A stretch of 9,143 bases of DNA from Bacteroidales bacterium UBA5621 (GCA_002424525.1 DIKJ01000081.1:1-9143); one strand, 5' to 3'. Positions 1-6,077 are shown, numbered from the stretch's first letter. The notes: generated by a model from the letters alone, not told the origin. A program made the numbers and translations.

Positions 1-1
1 C

Positions 2-724
2 CTGGAATTCAGGATAGAAAGAGAGATTACTCTCCTCACCGACAGCGAGATATCCAGGCTTACCGGTCAGGATCTGAAGGGAGTAAACGGGGTGGCCTAC
101 CGGTCGGTCAATACGCTTGTCAATACAGGGGCGGATGAATGGTGCAAAGAGACCGGACTTCTTTCTATATGGATGCTGGGCATGTTCACCCCCTCGCCTT
201 CAGTGATCGTGGTCATACCAATCGTACCAGGCGATGAGAATAAGCTTGGGCTATCTGTGAACGATAATTACTTCGGTAAGATACCATCCGGCCGGCTAAA
301 AGTTTCGGGAAATCATATTTTCTTCAGGGCCGACGGCAACAGCAGGGGCAAGATCGGTATCCCTCCCCTGAGATCAAAAGGGAAAATGGGCAGTTTCGAT
401 TCGGGAAACAATATACTCACACTGCTTATATGCGATACTAACGAAGGAATTACCGAATATGTCAATTCAGCCTGGGAGATACAGGATGATCCCTATTCGG
501 GCGACGCCCTCAACTCTTACAACGATGGTCCGCTTGAGGACGGTTCGCAGATGGGACCCTTCTACGAGTTGGAGGCCTCATCGCCGGCAGCGGCTCTCAA
601 GCCCGGAGAGAGATTGACCCACACCCAGGTCACCCTCCATTTTACAGGCGACCCGCAAAAGCTTGACGCGATTTCCCGCAGTCTCCTGGGAATAACCCTC
701 GAAGAGATCCGGAATGCTTTTTGA
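2..724 (+). CDS. DUF6786-like protein, C-terminal part (5' end outside window)
   Basis: The frame is open from base 2 to the TGA at 722-724 and has no natural start before the window edge. A GTG at 92 is internal, because upstream codons continue in frame without a stop and read like normal protein. About 240 residues are present. Stretches such as KETGLLSIWMLGMF, YVNSAWEIQDDP, SYNDGP and GPFYELEASSPAA match my memory of the DUF6786 family, a largely uncharacterised group of roughly 400-residue bacterial proteins common in Bacteroidota. No enzymatic role is established to my knowledge. The conserved aromatic and acidic pattern suggests a beta-rich fold that might bind carbohydrate, but that is inference. 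The signal peptide, if there is one, is outside the window. The gene converges on the M3 peptidase gene, with 79 bp between their stop codons. The family call is from recall and not from a search. Confidence 0.8.
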   Translation: MEFRIEREITLLTDSEISRLTGQDLKGVNGVAYRSVNTLVNTGADEWCKETGLLSIWMLGMFTPSPSVIVVIPIVPGDENKLGLSVNDNYFGKIPSGRLKVSGNHIFFRADGNSRGKIGIPPLRSKGKMGSFDSGNNILTLLICDTNEGITEYVNSAWEIQDDPYSGDALNSYNDGPLEDGSQMGPFYELEASSPAAALKPGERLTHTQVTLHFTGDPQKLDAISRSLLGITLEEIRNAF

Positions 725-769
725 TCATCTTCGATCTATTCGGGATTCATCTTGTTTGTTGGGATTTAC

Positions 770-786
770 GCCCCCTCTCAGGGGGC
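770..786. terminator. GC-rich hairpin between convergent genes
   Basis: A perfect 7-bp stem (GCCCCCT / AGGGGGC) with a 3-base CTC loop lies between the stop of the DUF6786-like gene at 724 and the stop of the M3 peptidase gene at 804. The position suits a shared bidirectional terminator. Neither side has a clean run of T after the stem, so intrinsic termination is uncertain. Confidence 0.4.
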
Positions 787-803
787 AGTCCCGCCTTCAA
801 ACC

Positions 804-2912
804 TTACACCGGCAACAGCCCCCTCTTCTTCAACAGCGGTTCAATCCCCGGTTCGCGTCCCCTGAAATTGAGATACATCTGCATCGCATCCATGGTCCCG
901 TTCTTCTCGAGAATGTTTTTCCGGTATGAGGCGGCGGTTGGCTGATCGAAGATCCCCTTCTCCTTAAAGGCGTCAAACGCATCATTATCAAGGACTGCGG
1001 CCCAGATATAACTGTAGTAACCTGAGTCATATCCGCCTGCAATATGAAGGAAGTAGGTGCTCCGGTAACGTGATACTATCTCTGGTATCAGACCGATCTT
1101 CTTCAGGTAATCCTTCTCAAAGCTCTGTATATCTATTACTGCGGGTGACCCGAGTGTATGGTACGCTATATCGAGAAGTGATGCGGCCAGGTATTCAACG
1201 GTCTCGAAGCCCTGATTGAAATATCCGCTTTTTATTATTTTCCCGACCAGACTGGCAGGAATGACCTCCCCTGTCTTGTAGTGCCTGGCGTAAAGGTTCA
1301 GAACTTCCGGCTCGGTCGCCCAGTGCTCCATAAGCTGTGACGGCAGTTCGACAAAATCCCAGGCAATATAGGTCTGGCTGTATGTACTCTTGTTGAACAG
1401 TGCATCAATGGCATGTCCGAATTCATGGTAAAGGGTACTCACCTCCTCGAGGCTGAGCAGAGCCGGCAGATCACCACCCGGACGAGTGAAATTGCAGACC
1501 ACTGTAACCACCGGCGCAACTTTTTGCCCGAAAGCAATATGGTGATCGCGGTAGGTCCCGCACCATGCTCCCTGCTGTTTGTTGTTTCTGGGATGAAAAT
1601 CAAGGTACAGTACACCAATATGGGTACCATCGCTCTCCTTTACTTCAAAAGCCTGGGCTTCGGGATGAGGCAGGGGAATACCTGCAATTGGTGTAAGGGT
1701 TATCCCGAAAAGCCTGTTGGCAACAGTAAAGAGTCCGTCACGGACATTTTCGAGCTGGAAATAAGGCCTGAGCTCCTCATCGTTTAGGTCATATTTCTGT
1801 TTCCTTAGTTTTTCGGCATAGTACCACCAGTCGGAGGGCTCGAGCCTGAACCTGTCGCCCTCTCTGTTGATAATTCTCTGCATCTCCGCAGCCTCGTTCA
1901 TGGCGACCGGGATGGCTTTCTCCCAGAGGTTGTCGAGAAGTCCGGACACGTTACCGGGGATCTTCGCCATGCGTGGTTCGAGTACGAAATGCGAATGACT
2001 TTCGTAGCCAAGGATCTTAGCCCGTTCAGCTCTCAGCATCACCATCTCTGCGAGTATCTCGTTATTGTCATAATCATTGCCGTTATTGCCGCGGAGGGTA
2101 TAGGCATTGAACAGCTCGCGTCGCAGGTCCCTCTCCTCCGAGTACTGGAGGAACGGGAAGATACTGGGTCTCTGGGTGGTAAAGACCCATTTCCCCACAT
2201 TGCCCGAAGCTTTTCCGGCTTCCGCTGCAGCAGCAATAACTGATTCAGGCAATCCTTTAAGCTGGTTTTTCTCAAGGACCATCTGGTAGCTGTTGGTCTC
2301 TTCCAGGACGTTCTGGCTGAACTTGACGGAAAGAACTGAGAGTCTTTGATTGATCTTCTTCAGTGTATCCTGGTCTGTCTCGTTCAGGTTGGCTCCGTTT
2401 CTGACGAAACTCTTATACAGGTTCTCCAGGAGGAACTGCTGTTCGGCATTCAGGTTGAACTCCTTCTGGTTATCATAAACCTGTTTGATCTTCCTGAAGA
2501 GTCCGGGATTGAGCAGTATCTCATCGCTGTATCCGGCTAGCAGGGGTGAAATCTCCATCTCGATGGACTGTATCGAATCGCTGGTGGCGGCAGAGCTCTG
2601 TGCAAAGAAAACGCTTGCCACTCTGTTCAGGAGCTCACCTGTGCGATCGAGAGCCTCTACAGTGTTTTCGAATGTCGGGGTTTTTCTGTTTTTTACTATG
2701 GCATTGATCTCTATACGGCCATCTGTCATGCCTTTTTCGAAGGCGGGCATGTAGTGTTTCGCCATAATTTTCTCAAACGGCGGGACGTCGAATGGTGTGT
2801 TGTATTCAGAAAAGAAAGGATTTGTCATGTCAGCCTGAGGTGTGGTTTTGCAAGCGGTGAGAGTCAGTGCGGTTATGCCGCAGATAAAAAACAATTGATT
2901 AAGTTTTTTCAC
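804..2912 (-). CDS. dcp: M3 family zinc dipeptidyl carboxypeptidase, lipoprotein
   Basis: This encodes a 702-residue peptidyl-dipeptidase of the M3A (thimet oligopeptidase / Dcp) family. These enzymes remove dipeptides from the C-termini of short peptides. The active site is visible: HEFGH at residues 496-500 (zinc ligands His496 and His500, catalytic Glu497) and Glu522 in DFVELPSQ as third zinc ligand. The substrate-site segment HIAGGYDSGYYSYIW at 623-637 is also typical. The N-terminus MKKLNQLFF is followed by a hydrophobic run ending in the lipobox LTAC. Cys21 would therefore be lipidated and the enzyme anchored in the cell envelope, probably scavenging peptides. E. coli Dcp is of similar length but is not a lipoprotein. 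The start is GTG at 2912, chosen because it gives a proper signal peptide. The zinc spacing is three residues shorter than in E. coli Dcp. The gene symbol refers to the family and not to proven orthology. Confidence 0.93.
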   Translation of the reverse strand: MKKLNQLFFICGITALTLTACKTTPQADMTNPFFSEYNTPFDVPPFEKIMAKHYMPAFEKGMTDGRIEINAIVKNRKTPTFENTVEALDRTGELLNRVASVFFAQSSAATSDSIQSIEMEISPLLAGYSDEILLNPGLFRKIKQVYDNQKEFNLNAEQQFLLENLYKSFVRNGANLNETDQDTLKKINQRLSVLSVKFSQNVLEETNSYQMVLEKNQLKGLPESVIAAAAEAGKASGNVGKWVFTTQRPSIFPFLQYSEERDLRRELFNAYTLRGNNGNDYDNNEILAEMVMLRAERAKILGYESHSHFVLEPRMAKIPGNVSGLLDNLWEKAIPVAMNEAAEMQRIINREGDRFRLEPSDWWYYAEKLRKQKYDLNDEELRPYFQLENVRDGLFTVANRLFGITLTPIAGIPLPHPEAQAFEVKESDGTHIGVLYLDFHPRNNKQQGAWCGTYRDHHIAFGQKVAPVVTVVCNFTRPGGDLPALLSLEEVSTLYHEFGHAIDALFNKSTYSQTYIAWDFVELPSQLMEHWATEPEVLNLYARHYKTGEVIPASLVGKIIKSGYFNQGFETVEYLAASLLDIAYHTLGSPAVIDIQSFEKDYLKKIGLIPEIVSRYRSTYFLHIAGGYDSGYYSYIWAAVLDNDAFDAFKEKGIFDQPTAASYRKNILEKNGTMDAMQMYLNFRGREPGIEPLLKKRGLLPV

Positions 2913-2955
2913 GTCGGATATTTTAGAGGTTAATAGTTTCTTTTGGAATGTCGTA

Positions 2956-2986
2956 CAAAATAAGTCGATTCCTGTTGATAATCAAA
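2956..2986 (-). promoter_or_regulatory. Candidate promoter for the M3 peptidase gene
   Basis: Read on the minus strand, TTTG (2986-2983) is followed after 20 bp by TATTTTG (2962-2956). This is close to the Bacteroidota -33 TTTG / -7 TAnnTTTG pattern, but the -7 box is one base short. It would give a leader of roughly 40 nt before the GTG at 2912. It overlaps the region expected to hold the divergent tRNA promoter. Confidence 0.35.
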
Positions 2987-3007
2987 GTAAACGAAAAGAT
3001 ATTTTTG
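2974..3007 (+). promoter_or_regulatory. Candidate promoter for tRNA-Ser
   Basis: TATTTTTG at 3000-3007 fits the Bacteroidota -7 consensus TAnnTTTG exactly. A weaker -33 element (GTTG, 2974-2977) lies 22 bp upstream. Transcription would start near 3013, about 25 nt before the mature tRNA 5' end, leaving a short leader for RNase P to remove. Confidence 0.45.
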
Positions 3008-3038
3008 TTACTTTTAAACCCTCAATCACTGTGATCCC

Positions 3039-3127
3039 GGAGAGGTGGCAGAGTGGTCGAATGCGGCGGTCTCGAAAACCGTTGTCCTGCTATCGCGGGA
3101 CCGGGGGTTCGAACCCCCCTCTCTCCG
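3039..3127 (+). tRNA. tRNA-Ser (anticodon CGA)
   Basis: This is an 89-nt class II tRNA. The acceptor stem pairs GGAGAGG (3039-3045) with TCTCTCC (3120-3126), and the discriminator is G3127. The anticodon stem GCGGT/ACCGT encloses the loop CTCGAAA, giving anticodon CGA, which reads the serine codon UCG. A long variable arm (around TCCTGCTATCGCGGGA) and the T arm GGGGG-TTCGAAC-CCCCC are clear. The long variable arm and the G discriminator both fit serine. The 3' CCA is not encoded (the DNA continues GCAA), so it would be added by tRNA nucleotidyltransferase, as happens for many Bacteroidota tRNAs. Confidence 0.96.
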
Positions 3128-3253
3128 CAACGACAAAATAAACCCCGCCGACAGGCGGGGTTGTTTATTTTACCGAAGATCCGAAGAAAGCTTGCTTTCT
3201 GAAGGAGCTGAGGGGAAATAAACAAAAACCCGTAAGGGTTTATTTTGTCGTTG
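3128..3253. repeat. 18-bp perfect inverted repeat bracketing the post-tRNA region
   Basis: CAACGACAAAATAAACCC (3128-3145) is the exact reverse complement of 3236-3253. The left arm begins directly after the tRNA discriminator base and overlaps the 5' side of the terminator. The right arm overlaps the first unit of the degenerate tandem repeat. Between them lies another small hairpin, AGAAAG-CTTG-CTTTCT (3185-3200). No gene is seen in this stretch. Confidence 0.7.
3141..3171 (+). terminator. Intrinsic terminator after tRNA-Ser
   Basis: A perfect 9-bp stem, AACCCCGCC (3141-3149) and GGCGGGGTT (3154-3162), has a GACA loop and is followed by GTTTATTTT. It starts 14 nt after the tRNA end. The stem strength, tetraloop and T-rich tail fit Rho-independent termination. 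Confidence 0.7.
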
Positions 3254-3340
3254 CTGGGAACCCCCCAAGGGGCTCGCCGCAGGCAACCCCCCGAAGGGTT
3301 CATTTAAGCGTTGCAGGGAGCCCCAATAGGGCTCGCGGCC
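3227..3340 (+). repeat. Two degenerate tandem copies of a ~57-bp hairpin-rich unit
   Basis: Copy 1 is 3227-3284 and copy 2 is 3285-3340. They share in order AACCC..GGGTT (a small hairpin), ATTT, CGTTGC, GGGA, a C-run/G-run pair and GGGCTCGC. Each copy can form two short hairpins; the best is GAGCCC (3318-3323) with GGGCTC (3329-3334). The copies differ by substitutions and 2-base indels, many of which leave the hairpins able to form. The function is unknown. With the hairpin and heptamers downstream, this accounts for most of the gene-free stretch 3128-3482. Confidence 0.65.
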
Positions 3341-3388
3341 GAACTCCGTCCGCTGTAGCCTTGGCGAAAGCGGATGACGTGAGGCCGC
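3335..3388. repeat. 28-nt hairpin element, copy 1, inside a longer stem
   Basis: The core is 3348-3375: outer stem GTCCGCT / AGCGGAT (last pair G-T), internal loop GTA opposite GAA, inner stem GCC/GGC, loop TT. It is enclosed by a second stem, GCGGCC (3335-3340) with GGCCGC (3383-3388). Two more copies with the same architecture occur at 4589-4616 and 5911-5938. Confidence 0.65.
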
Positions 3389-3416
3389 AACCCCTCGTTG
3401 AATCAATTTGTCTTAT

Positions 3417-3437
3417 TGCCAACTGCCAACTGCCAAA
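3417..3437 (+). repeat. 7-bp tandem repeat TGCCAAC x3
   Basis: TGCCAAC (3417-3423), TGCCAAC (3424-3430) and TGCCAAA (3431-3437) follow one another without gaps. They lie 41 bp after hairpin copy 1 and upstream of the transporter promoter. The unit length matches the GCTCTAC arrays further right, but the unit sequence differs. Confidence 0.75.
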
Positions 3438-3469
3438 TCCGAACCCAATTCGCCGATCAATATTTTAGC

Positions 3470-3477
3470 TATTTTTG
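3470..3477 (+). promoter_or_regulatory. Candidate -7 box of the EamA transporter gene
   Basis: TATTTTTG matches TAnnTTTG and is the same octamer seen before the tRNA. It ends five bases before the ATG at 3483, so the transcript would start at or very near the start codon, giving a leaderless or nearly leaderless mRNA. No strong -33 box is visible. It favours the start at 3483 over the upstream in-frame ATG at 3408. Confidence 0.45.
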
Positions 3478-3482
3478 CCCCA

Positions 3483-4436
3483 ATGAAAATCCCCGACGGT
3501 ATAAAACCACACCTTGCCCTTATCGGTGCGAATATTATCTACGGATTAAACCACTCCATTGCCAAACTGCTCATGCCTGATATTATTAAGCCGTTCGGGC
3601 TGGTGGCGCTCCGGTCGATAGTCGCGACCTCTCTGTTCTGGATCGTATCGATGTTGTACCCACAGGAGAAGGTTGAAAGGAAAGATAAGCTCTATATGCT
3701 CTCTTTCTTCCTGTTCGGGGTATTCTTTAACCAGGTCTTCTTCCTTGCGGGTTTAAACCGCACCACCCCTATCAACAGTTCTCTTATAATGCTCGTTAAT
3801 CCGATTATGGCAATTGTATTCGGTGTGATAATCCTTAAGGAGAAGCTTCTGGCTAAGCGGCTGGCAGGAGTGCTGATCGGACTGACAGGCACTGCCATCC
3901 TGATACTGGGCGATTCGGGATTCAGGATTGGCGGTGGTTCAGTAGTGGGCGACATAATGATCCTGATTAATGCCACATCATGGGCTCTCTTCCTCGTTAC
4001 CATGAAAAAAATGATGGTAAAGTACAGTCATGTAACGGTCATGAAATGGGTATTTCTTTTCGGAGTAGCGCCTAACCTTTTATTAGGGCACCGCGATCTT
4101 CTGGCAGTTGATTTTTCCGATCTGTCCGCCATTGTGATAATGGGTTTGATTTATGTTACTGTTTTCACAACTTTCCTGGGATATAACCTCAATTCTTACG
4201 GGCTAAAACATGTTTCTCCCACACTTGTAAGCACTTACGTTTATATGCAACCCGTAGTGACAGTAATAATTGCAATGATGATCGGACAGGACACCCTTTC
4301 GCTGATCAAGGTAATCTCGGCACTGCTCGTATTCCTCGGGGTATGGCTTGTAAGCGCCAAACCCTCCGGTGAACATATTGTAGTCGAAGATCCCTCCCGA
4401 GCCAAACCTTTTCCTGCTATTGAGGAGGTCAAATAA
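3483..4436 (+). CDS. EamA / DMT superfamily transporter
   Basis: This encodes a 317-residue inner-membrane permease of the drug/metabolite transporter superfamily. The protein is strongly hydrophobic, with about ten predicted helices arranged as two EamA repeats (roughly residues 12-142 and 160-292). Each repeat ends in the typical helix-plus-charge pattern: NPIMAIVFGVIILKEKL in the first and QPVVTVIIAMMIGQDTLS in the second. Such proteins export or import small metabolites such as amino acids, sugars or nucleosides; the substrate cannot be read from sequence. A charged cytoplasmic tail follows the last helix (after about residue 295). An in-frame ATG at 3408 would add 25 residues, but it lies upstream of the likely promoter and within the heptamer repeat, so 3483 is preferred. 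The gene appears monocistronic, with repeat elements on both sides. Confidence 0.92.
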   Translation: MKIPDGIKPHLALIGANIIYGLNHSIAKLLMPDIIKPFGLVALRSIVATSLFWIVSMLYPQEKVERKDKLYMLSFFLFGVFFNQVFFLAGLNRTTPINSSLIMLVNPIMAIVFGVIILKEKLLAKRLAGVLIGLTGTAILILGDSGFRIGGGSVVGDIMILINATSWALFLVTMKKMMVKYSHVTVMKWVFLFGVAPNLLLGHRDLLAVDFSDLSAIVIMGLIYVTVFTTFLGYNLNSYGLKHVSPTLVSTYVYMQPVVTVIIAMMIGQDTLSLIKVISALLVFLGVWLVSAKPSGEHIVVEDPSRAKPFPAIEEVK

Positions 4437-4531
4437 GCTGGAGGTCTTGGGTTCTTCAAAACTTCGTATGAGTTCCACGAAATATTATGTTGCCGCTGAA
4501 CCTCTAAATATTTTTTGGTTGTTTTTTCTTT

Positions 4532-4566
4532 CTCTACGCTCTACGCTCTACGCTCTACGCTCTACG
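4532..4566 (+). repeat. 7-bp tandem repeat CTCTACG x5
   Basis: Five perfect, gap-free copies of CTCTACG occupy 4532-4566, after a T-rich stretch (4510-4531) that follows the transporter gene. The same unit in the same orientation reappears at 5951-6041. Hairpin copy 2 begins 22 bp downstream. Confidence 0.92.
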
Positions 4567-4588
4567 CTTTAATCTCGTCTCCCCCTTC

Positions 4589-4616
4589 GCCCAACGAAGC
4601 CTTGGCGAAGTCGGGT
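4589..4616. repeat. 28-nt hairpin element, copy 2
   Basis: The outer stem is GCCCAAC / GTCGGGT, with a terminal G-T pair and one A-C mismatch (4593 and 4612). The internal loop is GAA opposite GAA, the inner stem GCC/GGC and the loop TT. The inner 14 bases match copy 1 except for one base, while the outer stem differs, mostly in a pairing-preserving way. Confidence 0.65.
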
Positions 4617-4644
4617 CTCCTCTTCACTTTTACATGAGTAATCA

Positions 4645-4695
4645 TTGGTTTGTAAAATAATATTGAGTAAATTTGCTCACCATACTGAGTAAATT
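4645..4695 (+). promoter_or_regulatory. Promoter with overlapping palindromic operator, ATPase gene
   Basis: TAAATTTG (4668-4675) is an exact TAnnTTTG -7 box, with a TTGG -33-like element at 4645-4648, 19 bp upstream. The -7 box sits wholly inside the near-palindrome TGAGTAAATTTGCTCA (4664-4679, one asymmetric pair). The half-site TGAGTAAATT recurs as a direct repeat at 4686-4695, between the predicted transcript start and the ATG at 4703. A shorter TGAGTAA lies at 4635-4641. This fits a repressor site that would block the polymerase. The regulator is unknown. Confidence 0.5.
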
Positions 4696-4702
4696 GTAAT
4701 AT

Positions 4703-5887
4703 ATGTTTGAAAGATCAGAACTTCAGGTTCTTAAGAAGAGGATAAATGAACCCAGAAGGTTTATGCAGGTTATTTCAGGTCCTCGTCAGGTCGGGAAAAC
4801 AACGCTGGTAACACAGCTGTATAACCAGCTTGCCATCTCCTCGTTATATGAATCGGCGGATGCTGTCCCTGTCGGGAACAACCTATGGATTGATCAGGTA
4901 TGGGATACTGCGCGACTTAGAATGAGGTCTGAAAAAGCCCTCGAGTTTCTCCTGATAATTGATGAAATACAGAAAATACCCAACTGGAGTGAAACTGTTA
5001 AGAAGAACTGGGATCAGGACTCTCTTGATAAGACAAACCTTAAGGTTATTCTGCTTGGCTCTTCCCGTCTATTACTGCAACATGGCCTGACTGAATCGCT
5101 GGCAGGCAGATTCGAAAATATTATTCTTGCACACTGGTCGTTCAACGAGATGCGAGAGGCATTTGGCTGGGATCCTGATACTTTTGCCTGGTTTGGAGGC
5201 TACCCAGGTGCAGCCGGATTGATAAATGATGAGCCAAGGTGGAAGAAATATATACGGGATTCCCTGATAGAGACTAGCATATCGAAAGATATACTGATGC
5301 TTACCCGCATTGACAAACCTGAATTGCTTAAAAATCTGTTTGAACTTGGTTGCTTGTTTTCAGGACAGGTACTATCCTATACGAAGATGCTCGGACAGCT
5401 GCAGGATGCAGGCAATACTACAACTCTTTCCCACTATCTCAGACTTTTAGGAGCTGCAGGATTGCTGTCGGGATTAGAAAAGTACTCAACATCCCCACTA
5501 AGGACCAGATCAGGTAGCCCGAAGTTTCAGGTTTATAACAATGCACTTCTCAGTTCAATGAATTCTGGCAGTTTCTCAGATTCAGGAAAAAATCCTGAGG
5601 TGTGGGGAAGAGTAATTGAATCTGCAGTGGGATCTTATCTCGCAAATGAGTCCCTCAAAGGGAACATAAATCTTTATTACTGGCGCGAAAGGAATGATGA
5701 AGTTGATTTTGTTATAGAAAGACACGGGAAACTTGTCGGTATTGAAGTAAAAAGTAATGTTCTGAAGAATATACACGGCATGACTACTTTTCAAAAGAGA
5801 TTTAACCCGGTGAGAACTATTCTGATAGATGAAAGGAGAATGCCCTGGCATGAATTTATCCGGATCAATCCAGCCGATCTGTTTTGA
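4703..5887 (+). CDS. AAA_14 / DUF4143 family ATPase
   Basis: This is a 394-residue P-loop ATPase of the AAA_14 plus DUF4143 type, common as an accessory gene in Bacteroidota and archaea. The N-terminal domain has Walker A GPRQVGKTT at 26-34, Walker B LLIIDE at 83-88 and a sensor-like strand VILLGSS at 115-121. ESLAGRF at 131-137 is a conserved family stretch. The C-terminal DUF4143 region contains Glu306, NDEVDFVI with Asp335, and GIEVKS with Glu348 and Lys350. That spacing matches a PD-(D/E)XK nuclease-like core. The cellular role of the family is not settled; DNA-related, toxin-antitoxin-like or defence roles have been considered. The gene stands alone, flanked on both sides by hairpin and heptamer repeats, and has its own promoter with a palindromic operator. 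The length is normal and the frame is intact. Confidence 0.92.
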   Translation: MFERSELQVLKKRINEPRRFMQVISGPRQVGKTTLVTQLYNQLAISSLYESADAVPVGNNLWIDQVWDTARLRMRSEKALEFLLIIDEIQKIPNWSETVKKNWDQDSLDKTNLKVILLGSSRLLLQHGLTESLAGRFENIILAHWSFNEMREAFGWDPDTFAWFGGYPGAAGLINDEPRWKKYIRDSLIETSISKDILMLTRIDKPELLKNLFELGCLFSGQVLSYTKMLGQLQDAGNTTTLSHYLRLLGAAGLLSGLEKYSTSPLRTRSGSPKFQVYNNALLSSMNSGSFSDSGKNPEVWGRVIESAVGSYLANESLKGNINLYYWRERNDEVDFVIERHGKLVGIEVKSNVLKNIHGMTTFQKRFNPVRTILIDERRMPWHEFIRINPADLF

Positions 5888-5910
5888 CCCACCTCGCCCC
5901 TGCACCCTCC

Positions 5911-5938
5911 GACCGCCGAAGCTTCAGCTAAGGCGGTC
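5911..5938. repeat. 28-nt hairpin element, copy 3 (possible terminator of the ATPase gene)
   Basis: A perfect 7-bp outer stem GACCGCC / GGCGGTC encloses internal loop GAA opposite TAA, inner stem GCT/AGC and loop TC. It starts 23 bp after the ATPase stop codon. Relative to copies 1 and 2, the inner stem has changed GCC/GGC to GCT/AGC on both strands, so pairing is kept. No T run follows, so a terminator role is uncertain. Confidence 0.7.
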
Positions 5939-5950
5939 TGCGCCGCTGTG

Positions 5951-6041
5951 CCTCTACGCTCTACGCTCTACGCTCTACGCTTTCCTCTCCTTGCTCCCCG
6001 CTCCCCGCTCCCTGCTCTACGCTCTCTGCTCTACGCTCACC
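5951..6041 (+). repeat. 7-bp repeat array, 13 in-register units of GCTCTAC type
   Basis: Thirteen consecutive 7-bp units keep a single register for 91 bp. The first four and units 10 and 12 are (C/G)CTCTAC. The others are variants such as GCTCCCC (twice), GCTCCCT, GCTCTCT, GCTTTCC and GCTCACC; unit 6 is the most diverged. The array begins 12 bp after hairpin copy 3 and ends before the convergent lipoprotein gene. It is the same family, in the same orientation, as 4532-4566. Confidence 0.88.
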
Positions 6042-6077
6042 TGGCAGCATAGGAAAGATGGGGTGAATTCAGAAATC

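Noticed and set aside
714..945. Two overlapping plus-strand open frames after the DUF6786-like gene
   Set aside because: They cover the intergenic hairpin and the antisense 3' end of the peptidase gene, with no family signal.
1413..2754. Several plus-strand open frames inside the M3 peptidase gene
   Set aside because: All lie antisense to a 702-codon gene with an intact active site, and none has recognisable motifs.
3022..3406. Minus-strand open frames of 93 and 78 codons across the tRNA and its flank
   Set aside because: They run antisense through tRNA-Ser and the hairpin repeats. The encoded peptides reflect tRNA and repeat sequence and not a protein family.
3408..3482. N-terminal extension of the EamA transporter from the ATG at 3408
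   Set aside because: The extra 25 residues are encoded by the heptamer repeat and promoter region. The hydrophobic transporter fold begins properly at 3483.
4532..6041. CRISPR array
   Set aside because: The repeats are 7 bp and contiguous with no spacers, so the arrangement is not CRISPR-like, and no cas genes are present.
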